Assembly (NCBI GenBank): GCA_002437905.1
Contig: DJRT01000019.1
Location: forward strand, 24,284-88,283
DNA from: Ruminococcaceae bacterium UBA6353
Lineage (GTDB): Bacteria; Bacillota; Clostridia; Oscillospirales; Acutalibacteraceae
DNA: 64,000 nt
Reading direction: 5' to 3'
Below are positions 58,120 through 64,000 of this stretch, in pieces (position 1 is the first letter of the stretch; every line of letters starts with the position of its first letter). Under the pieces are notes generated by a model, which did not search any database, was not told the origin of the DNA, and saw nothing but the letters and a program-made list of their open reading frames with translations. The position numbers were made by a program, and so were the translations under genes.

Positions 58120-58808
58120 CGGCTGCCCTCGCTGGGATCAAACTTATAGCCAATACCGCGGATGGTACGGATATAGCTGCCGCGCGCCCCCAGCTTGCTG
58201 CGCAGCTTCTTTACATGGGTGTCCACCGTGCGGGCGTCCCCCTCGTAGTCAAAGCGCCACACCTGCTCCAGTATGCGGTCGCGCGAAAGGGCGATGCCGG
58301 TATTGGTCATCAGATACAGCAGCAGCTCATATTCTGTATAGGTCAGCTCCACCGGGTGGCCGTCCACCCGCACCTCGCGGCCGGCGGTATCCACCGTCAG
58401 CCCCTCGGCGCCGGCGGTTTTGGCTGCCGGCGGCTCCGGTTGGCCGCGCCGCAGCACGGCCTCTATGCGCGCCAGCAGGATCTTCAGGCTGAAGGGCTTT
58501 TGGATATACTCGTCCGCGCCCAGGGAAAAGCCGTTCAGCTCATCCGCTTCTTCACCGCGGGCGGTCAGCATCAGGATCGGCACATCGCTGCGCTGGCGGA
58601 TGCGCCGGCAGGCCTCAAAGCCGTCCATGCGCGGCATCATCACATCCAGCAGCACCAGATCCACCTTTTTGCGTTCCGCCAGCTCCACTGCCTGCACACC
58701 GTCTGCGGCCTCCAGCACCTCGTATCCCTTGATGTGCAGGTAGTCGCACAGTACCCGGCGCATACGCACCTCATCATCGGCAATGAGAATGGTTTTCTTC
58801 TCCTCCAT
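58116..58808 (-). CDS. OmpR/PhoB-family response regulator
   Basis: 230 residues. Receiver domain with the acidic pair D11/D12 and phosphoacceptor D55 (LVLLDVMMPRMDG), followed by a winged-helix output domain (TYTEYELLLYLMTNTGIAL, ... YEGDARTVDTHVKKLRSKLG). Pairs with the histidine kinase. Targets unknown; the LamG gene diverges upstream and is a candidate. Confidence 0.95.
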   Translation of the reverse strand: MEEKKTILIADDEVRMRRVLCDYLHIKGYEVLEAADGVQAVELAERKKVDLVLLDVMMPRMDGFEACRRIRQRSDVPILMLTARGEEADELNGFSLGADEYIQKPFSLKILLARIEAVLRRGQPEPPAAKTAGAEGLTVDTAGREVRVDGHPVELTYTEYELLLYLMTNTGIALSRDRILEQVWRFDYEGDARTVDTHVKKLRSKLGARGSYIRTIRGIGYKFDPSEGSR

Positions 58809-58970
58809 CAGGCAGCCCCCCTTTTCTTTGTCTAACAGTATGGCAGAAAATTGTGTCGGGAATATGAAATTCCTGTAATTTTATTTTGATAGACAAGGCA
58901 ACCGGGGTGCAACGGTTGTTTCCGGATGGTTTTGTCTAAGCAGCCGTGGGGCAGAAAAAACCGAAAACTA

Positions 58971-58999
58971 TTGAAAAACCGACAAAAAAGCGGTATAAT
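58971..58999 (+). promoter_or_regulatory. LamG gene promoter
   Basis: TTGAAA (58971-58976), 17-bp spacer, TATAAT (58994-58999), 32 bp before the start. Confidence 0.88.
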
Positions 59000-59030
59000 T
59001 ATCCGCGTTAGTGGCTTTTCGGAAAGGACG

Positions 59031-59963
59031 ATGAGGATGAACGGACGCAAACGGGGCTTCTCTTTGCACAGAGTGGCAGCGGCGGCGCTGACGGCGGTGC
59101 TGCTGTGCCTGTCGGCACAGCCGGCCCTTGCCGCGCGCGAGGCGGCGTATACCGATGGGCAGGTGGCGATGCTTACCGAGCCGGCGGACGGCGTGCTGCC
59201 GCTGGCCTATTACCGCGGGCAGACGCCGCAGGCAGCGGCACAGCTGACCTGGGAGACCGGCCGGCATGGGCAGGCCGTACGGCTGGATGGGGAAAACGAT
59301 ACCCTGCGCATGGATGGCACCCTGCTGGCGGAAAAAGCGGATCTGTCGCTCAGCCTGTGGTTCCGGCAGGCGGAGGTGGCGGCACAGCCGCTGCTGTTTA
59401 TCGGCGGCCGGGAGCCGGCAACCCAGCTGCTGCAGCTGACGGTAGGCGGCGAGGCCGGACCGGCAGTGCAGGTGCAGTATGGCACCGCCACCCGCGCGGT
59501 GGAGGCCGAAAACGGCCGGCCGCTCACAGAGGGCTGGCATCACCTGGCACTGGTGTGGCAGGACAGAACGCTGACGCTGTATGTGGATGGCGCCCTGTAT
59601 GCCGAAAACACGGATATTATCCGCCCCACCCGCTTTGCGCCGCAGCAGCTGTGCCTCGGCGGCAGCCTGCAGGGGGAGGATACCCCGCTTTTCCGCGGTC
59701 TGCTGGATGATGTGGTGCTGTATGACCATGCGCTTTCTGCCGAGGCTGTGGCGGCGATGGCACAGCAGCCGGCTGATGAGCCGACCACCACCACCACCGC
59801 CCCGGCCGCTCCGGCGGATACCACCTCGGCCACGGATGGGCTCACAGACGACAGTGTGCCGGATCCGCTTGCCGCAGAAGACCGTGCCTGGCTGCTGCTG
59901 ATCCCGGCTGCCGCGCTGGTGGTAATCGCCTGCACGGCGGTGCCCTACCGCCGCCGGCGCTGA
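59031..59963 (+). CDS. Secreted LamG/concanavalin-like surface protein, C-terminally anchored
   Basis: 310 residues. Signal peptide (RGFSLHRVAAAALTAVLLCL, ending near QPALA), then one LamG-like jelly-roll domain: LPLAYYRGQ, LSLSLWFRQAE, EGWHHLALVWQDRTLTLYVD, FRGLLDDVVLYDHALSAEAV. A Thr-rich linker (DEPTTTTTAPAAP) and a C-terminal transmembrane helix (LLLIPAAALVVIACTAVPY) with RRRR tail follow. It should be displayed on the outer face. It probably binds carbohydrate. ATG at 59031 (AAAGGA upstream) or 59037. Confidence 0.85.
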   Translation: MRMNGRKRGFSLHRVAAAALTAVLLCLSAQPALAAREAAYTDGQVAMLTEPADGVLPLAYYRGQTPQAAAQLTWETGRHGQAVRLDGENDTLRMDGTLLAEKADLSLSLWFRQAEVAAQPLLFIGGREPATQLLQLTVGGEAGPAVQVQYGTATRAVEAENGRPLTEGWHHLALVWQDRTLTLYVDGALYAENTDIIRPTRFAPQQLCLGGSLQGEDTPLFRGLLDDVVLYDHALSAEAVAAMAQQPADEPTTTTTAPAAPADTTSATDGLTDDSVPDPLAAEDRAWLLLIPAAALVVIACTAVPYRRRR

Positions 59964-59981
59964 CGGAAGAACCAAAAGATT

Positions 59982-60023
59982 AAGCCGCCCGCACACGGAA
60001 TGCGCCGTGTGCGGGCGGCTTTT
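59982..60023. terminator. Convergent terminator
   Basis: AAGCCGCCCGCACACGG-aatgcg-CCGTGTGCGGGCGGCTT with T-run; separates the LamG gene from the ABC permease gene. Confidence 0.93.
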
Positions 60024-60041
60024 GCGCTTTTTTGGGCTGTC

Positions 60042-61640
60042 TTACAGGGCGGCAAACCGGGCGGAGCCCTGCTTTTTCAGCCACCGGTACAGCAGCAGCG
60101 AAGGCACCGCCGTCAGCAGGGAAAAGAGCGTCATATACAGCGCCGCATCCAGATGGGATGCCAGCAGCAGGTAGCCGCCGGCCAGCAGCAGCGCATAGCC
60201 CCAGCCGCCGAACAGCACAATCATCACCGGGCCGCTCTGCTTAATGGGGATCAGCTCATTTGTCCAGGTCAGATTGGGCATTTTCAGCCCCAGATACAGA
60301 CCCAGCAGCGCCGAAAACAGCGTGTACAGCAGCGGTAGCAGGCAGAACGGTGCGATCTGCGCCGCCGTCAGCGGGGTAACGATGAGGGCGGACAGCACGC
60401 ACAGCGCCACCGGGATACCGGTGAGCAGCAGCTGCAGCCGCAGCTTGGCCTGCAGCACCTGCCACGGCCGTACCGGCAGCGATTGCAGCAGCCACAGGGT
60501 TTTTCCCTCCAGGGAAACGGAGGGCGCCGTCATATCGCACATCGAAACGCCCAGGCAGATGGCGGTGCAGAAAAGCACCGGCAAAACGCCGGAGTCGGCG
60601 CCGAAGATTTCGTTGATCACGGCGCCGATCTCGCCGCCCTTGATCAGGGTCAGCACGGCCAGTATCGGCAGCAGCAGCACACCAAGGCCACAGTTGAGCA
60701 TATAATTCGGGCTGGTGGTAAAGCGGGACAGCTCTTTGCCCAGCAGGGCGCGGGGTACGCTGTGCACCTGTGCTGTCCGCTCGGTATAGACCTTTTTGCC
60801 CACCCGGCCGGTGGCCGTGGCCACCCGCAGAAAGCTGCGGGAAAGCAGCAGCCAGGTCAGCGCGCACAATATTGCCACCACCGCTGCCGTGCCCAGCAGC
60901 GGCAGCCACGCACCTTCGCTGGCACGGCCGAACGCATACAGCGGGTAGGCCGACCCTTTGATGCGCGCGCCGTAGACGGCCGCGTTTTCCACCAGTTTCT
61001 GGATCATCGTCTGTGCCTTGAAATAGAAGAAATAGTATGCGCCGAAGAATACGAGTGCCAGCAGCACGGTGATAAAGCTCTTATTTTTCAGCTTCAGGCT
61101 GATGCGTGCCACGGCATACCCCAGCACGCAGGAGAGCACCAGCACAATCAGGGATACCAGCACCACCATCACCAGCGGGCCGACCACGCCGCCCGGCGTG
61201 AGCGGTACGCTGATCCAGTACACCACGGCTGCCGGCAGGCTGATGATGCCGGAATACAGCAGCCCCAGCAGATAGACGCTCAGCAGGCGGGAGGAAATGA
61301 TCGCGCCCACGGGGATGGGCATAGACAGCAGCAGGTCATTGTCCTTGGAAAGGTACAGGCCGGAATAGGTATTGAATACGCTGCCGAAGGTGCCCATGGC
61401 AATCGCCAGCAGCTCCATCAGGGTGAAGTACAGCCAGCCCATGCCGGCGGCCTGCAGCGGTGCGCATATCGCATAGGCCAGACCGCCGAAGACGCCGCCC
61501 AGTACCACCACCACCAGCAGGATAAACATGACGAACAGCATCACTGTGGAGCCGGTCGAGCGCCGCTCGTTCTTCTTCTGATTATAGAAGTATGCGCGGA
61601 AGACCTCCATCAGTTGTTTTTTCAGCAGTATTTTCAGCAT
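60042..61640 (-). CDS. ABC transporter permease, large ABC-2-like type
   Basis: 532 residues with about 12-14 hydrophobic segments in two clusters. Segments include LFVMFILLVVVVLGGVFGGL and SKDNDLLLSMPIPVGAIISS. The latter (SxDxxLLLSxPI) is typical of Firmicutes ABC permeases near antimicrobial peptide or SkfF-like exporters. The substrate is unknown. It overlaps the ATPase gene by 7 bp, so the two form one exporter. Confidence 0.85.
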   Translation of the reverse strand: MLKILLKKQLMEVFRAYFYNQKKNERRSTGSTVMLFVMFILLVVVVLGGVFGGLAYAICAPLQAAGMGWLYFTLMELLAIAMGTFGSVFNTYSGLYLSKDNDLLLSMPIPVGAIISSRLLSVYLLGLLYSGIISLPAAVVYWISVPLTPGGVVGPLVMVVLVSLIVLVLSCVLGYAVARISLKLKNKSFITVLLALVFFGAYYFFYFKAQTMIQKLVENAAVYGARIKGSAYPLYAFGRASEGAWLPLLGTAAVVAILCALTWLLLSRSFLRVATATGRVGKKVYTERTAQVHSVPRALLGKELSRFTTSPNYMLNCGLGVLLLPILAVLTLIKGGEIGAVINEIFGADSGVLPVLFCTAICLGVSMCDMTAPSVSLEGKTLWLLQSLPVRPWQVLQAKLRLQLLLTGIPVALCVLSALIVTPLTAAQIAPFCLLPLLYTLFSALLGLYLGLKMPNLTWTNELIPIKQSGPVMIVLFGGWGYALLLAGGYLLLASHLDAALYMTLFSLLTAVPSLLLYRWLKKQGSARFAAL

Positions 61641-62347
61641 GATTTGTCCTCCAGCTCCAGGAAGACCTCCTCCAGCGAATCGTCTCCCTTGACCTCCTCC
61701 ATGGTGCCGGAGCGGATTAGCCGGCCGGCCTTGATGATGGCCACCTTATCGCACAGCTTTTCTGCCACCTCCAGCACATGGGTGGAGAAGAAGATGGCGC
61801 CGCCGCGGTCGCATACCTCCCGCATCATGCCTTTCAGCAGGTGGGCCGCCTTGGGGTCCAGCCCCACAAACGGCTCATCCATGATGATCAGGCGCGGCTG
61901 GTGGATCCATGCGGCAATGATCGCCAACTTCTGCTTCATGCCGTGGGAGTAGGCGGCGATCGGCTGCGCCAGGTCGCCGGTCAGCTCAAACAGATCGGCA
62001 TACTGCCGAATGCGCGCCTGCCGGTCGGCGGCACTGACGCCGAAAATATCCGCAATGAAATTGAGGTAGCGGATGCCGGTCATAAATTCGTACAGGTCGG
62101 GGTTATCCGGGATGTAGGCCAGCTGCTGTTTGCAGGCCAGCGGCTGCTCCCGCATGGAGATGCCGCCGATCGTCACCTCGCCTGCATCTGCCTGCAGGAT
62201 GCCCACCGCCGCCTTGAGGGTGGTGGTCTTGCCGGCGCCGTTGTGGCCGATGAAGCCGTAGATTTCGCCGGGGGCGATGTGCAGGCTCAGATCGTCCACG
62301 GCCCGTTTCTCTCCGTAGGTTTTGGTCAGGTGCTTGATTTCCAGCAT
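61634..62347 (-). CDS. ABC transporter ATP-binding protein
   Basis: 237 residues. Walker A GHNGAGKTTTLKA, signature YSHGMKQKLAI (a variant of LSGGQ seen in this subfamily), Walker B RLIIMDEPF, D-loop GLDP and H-loop FFSTHVLEV. Close in type to CcmA/YhaQ-like exporter ATPases. Partner of the following permease. Confidence 0.93.
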   Translation of the reverse strand: MLEIKHLTKTYGEKRAVDDLSLHIAPGEIYGFIGHNGAGKTTTLKAAVGILQADAGEVTIGGISMREQPLACKQQLAYIPDNPDLYEFMTGIRYLNFIADIFGVSAADRQARIRQYADLFELTGDLAQPIAAYSHGMKQKLAIIAAWIHQPRLIIMDEPFVGLDPKAAHLLKGMMREVCDRGGAIFFSTHVLEVAEKLCDKVAIIKAGRLIRSGTMEEVKGDDSLEEVFLELEDKSC

Positions 62348-62388
62348 AAACTCTTTGTCTCCTTAATGTGATTTCAGTTGTCGCAGCG

Positions 62389-63279
62389 TTACCGTTTGAC
62401 CAGGCGGGTCAGCAGCACATACAGGCCAATCAGCAGCACCACTGCGCCGCCGAGGATGGCATACATCGTGCCAAGCTCCACCTGGTTATCGAAGAAATAC
62501 AGGTTGCAGTCCACCGAATCCCGGATGCTTTCGATCACCTCGGCCGGGAAGCCGGCATCCGCCATGGCCGCAAAGGCGCCGCGCATGGCGTGGTTGCGCA
62601 GCAGGCTGGTGCCGTAGGTGCCGGGCAGGAAAGAGATGACCTTTTGCAGCCCATCGGAGAAATTGGAGATGGGCATATAGGCGCCGCAGATGAAGCCGTA
62701 GCCGGCGGATACCACCGTGCCCACTGCCGAGATCTGCCCCTGGGTGGTGAGAAACACATTGATGGCGCTGGACAGCGCTGTGCCGAACAGCACCAGCAGC
62801 ACCACATCCAGCAGCAGCCAGCCCACATCGGCGGCAGACAGATACCAGCCCACCTTGGCCAGATACAGGAAGCCGGCACCCATGGCCACCAGGCAGACCA
62901 GCAGGGAGGAGATCACGGTGGACAGGTAGTAGCCCAGCGCCAGAGTGGAGCGCTTGACCGGTGTAACGGTCAGGTCACGCCGGGCGCCGGATACCCGGTC
63001 CTGCACCATCAGCATATTGCAGCAGAAGGTTACGGTGACGCAGCTGACCGCCAGCAGCGAGGAGAAAAGCTCCCCACCGACGGTGGCGTTGATGAGCTTT
63101 TCCGATACCGCAAAGGCCTCCGGCAGTGCCGAGGTGAAGCTGTCGCGGTATATATTGGCCAAAAAGGTGGCATACAGCACCAGCAGCAGCACCGGGGTGA
63201 TGAGGGAGGTGAAGAACATTCCCTTATCCTTAAAGAACAGCTTGCTGTTGCGGCGGATCAGATTATACAGACCGGTCAT
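62389..63279 (-). CDS. ABC-2 type transporter permease
   Basis: 296 residues with six transmembrane helices; N-terminal LIRRNSKLFFKDKGMFFTSLI and the ABC-2 signature region GAYMPISNFSDGLQKVISFLPGTY. Members export drugs, peptides or polysaccharides. It overlaps the ATPase gene upstream by 4 bp; substrate unknown. Confidence 0.9.
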   Translation of the reverse strand: MTGLYNLIRRNSKLFFKDKGMFFTSLITPVLLLVLYATFLANIYRDSFTSALPEAFAVSEKLINATVGGELFSSLLAVSCVTVTFCCNMLMVQDRVSGARRDLTVTPVKRSTLALGYYLSTVISSLLVCLVAMGAGFLYLAKVGWYLSAADVGWLLLDVVLLVLFGTALSSAINVFLTTQGQISAVGTVVSAGYGFICGAYMPISNFSDGLQKVISFLPGTYGTSLLRNHAMRGAFAAMADAGFPAEVIESIRDSVDCNLYFFDNQVELGTMYAILGGAVVLLIGLYVLLTRLVKR

Positions 63280-64000
63280 TTTTCCGCACCTCCTGTCAGT
63301 TTTTTGCCGGTAACGGCAAGGAACACATCATCCATGCGCCCTTTCACCAGCTCGTAATCGGTGAACAGCGCCGGATGCTCTATGATCAGCCGGGTGGCGG
63401 CAGCCGTATCCGGCACCTGCACCCGCACAGCATCGCGCAGCGGCTCACACGGCATTCCCAGCACCGCCGCCTGCTCCGGGGTGACCCCATACAGGGTCAG
63501 GAAGTCGCCGGTGTAGGTGTTTTTCAGTGCCAGCGGGGTGCCCTCCGCCACAATGCGGCCGCTGTCCAGAATAACCACATAGTCGGCATCGGCCGCCTCC
63601 TCCATGTAGTGGGTGGTCAGAAATACTGTCATGTGCTGCTGCTCACGCAGGGTGCGCACCACATCCCACAGCAGCCGGCGGGTCTGCGGATCCAGGCCGG
63701 TGGTCGGCTCATCCAGAATCAGGATCTCCGGCCGGTGCAGCAGTGCGCGGGCGATGTCCACCCGCCGGCGCTGGCCGCCGGAAAGCTTGCCAACGGCGCG
63801 CCCCAGCAACGGGGAAAGCTCCAGCAGCTCACACAGCTCCGCCAGCCGCTGGCGGAAAGCCGCGCCGGTGATGCCGTACAGCGCCGCGCGGCTGCGCAGG
63901 TTATCCTGCACGCTCAGGGCGCTGTCCAGCACGGAATTCTGGAATACCACCCCCAGCCGGCGGGAGACCGCCGCCATGCCGTGGTCGATGTTCTCGCCGC
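63276..64000 (-). CDS. ABC transporter ATP-binding protein, 5' end cut by the window edge
   Basis: 241 codons are visible to the edge; Walker A lies outside. Seen are Q-loop VVFQNSVLDSALSVQDNL, signature LSGGQRRRVDIARAL, Walker B EILILDEPTTGLD and H-loop LTTHYMEEA, as in DrrA/NodI-type exporter ATPases. The frame remains open through the edge (GENIDHG precedes the internal Met at 63977), so this Met is not the start. Paired with the permease. Confidence 0.92.
   Translation of the reverse strand, partial: GENIDHGMAAVSRRLGVVFQNSVLDSALSVQDNLRSRAALYGITGAAFRQRLAELCELLELSPLLGRAVGKLSGGQRRRVDIARALLHRPEILILDEPTTGLDPQTRRLLWDVVRTLREQQHMTVFLTTHYMEEAADADYVVILDSGRIVAEGTPLALKNTYTGDFLTLYGVTPEQAAVLGMPCEPLRDAVRVQVPDTAAATRLIIEHPALFTDYELVKGRMDDVFLAVTGKKLTGGAEK

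Overview
The window reads as a GC-rich member of the Clostridia, most likely a gut Oscillospirales/Ruminococcaceae-type anaerobe. This rests on the dnaA-dnaN-yaaA-recF-remB-gyrB-gyrA order, a Noc-type ParB protein, RNase M5, a PyrR attenuator, a trimeric [FeFe]-hydrogenase, ATP-type PEP carboxykinase and secreted proteins with threonine-rich linkers. No rRNA, tRNA, CRISPR array, insertion sequence or prophage was recognised. The window surrounds the chromosomal origin.

Left of the origin (1-8000), lepA runs off the window edge and diverges from prmA-rsmE and an endonuclease/exonuclease/phosphatase gene. The conserved block rpmH-rnpA-yidD-yidC-khpB reads leftwards. Right of it (8347-18455), dnaA, dnaN, yaaA, recF, remB, gyrB, a duplicated YcxB-like membrane protein and gyrA read rightwards. 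The dnaA-dnaN gap carries exact DnaA boxes, DnaA-trio-like triplets and an AT-rich tract, so it is the likely oriC. From 18.5 to 25 kb come a WG-repeat-like secreted protein, a PHP phosphoesterase, a BlaI/M56 regulatory pair with two operator dyads, and a PyrR-attenuated pyrR-uraA operon. noc-rsmG-mnmG follow on the minus strand, bracketed by parS-like sites. Upstream of mnmG lies a second, denser cluster of DnaA boxes.

From 29.4 to 37.9 kb a ten-gene operon encodes a trimeric NADH-linked [FeFe]-hydrogenase (NuoE-like subunit, small 2Fe-2S protein, HydB, HydA). Embedded in it are a HydS-like putative sensory hydrogenase whose proton-shuttle cysteine is alanine, two DRTGG proteins, two HATPase proteins and a PHP protein. 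Its promoter carries a near-perfect Rex operator and a 14-base element that is repeated exactly at the feoAB promoter. pckA follows, then three tandem copies of a doubly palindromic repeat of about 93 bp that ends directly at the feoAB promoter.

From 42.8 kb on, most genes are on the minus strand: an MBOAT acyltransferase with an SGNH hydrolase, a hemolysin III protein, a beta-helix protein, tsaD-rimI-acpP, a GH25 lysozyme and a VanY-type peptidase. Then come Nudix-rnmV-holA-comEC, a small ribbon-helix-helix protein with 11-bp-phased repeats, a two-component system, a LamG surface protein (plus strand) and two ABC-2 exporters, the last cut by the window edge. Start codons were chosen by Shine-Dalgarno spacing and several are GTG or TTG.
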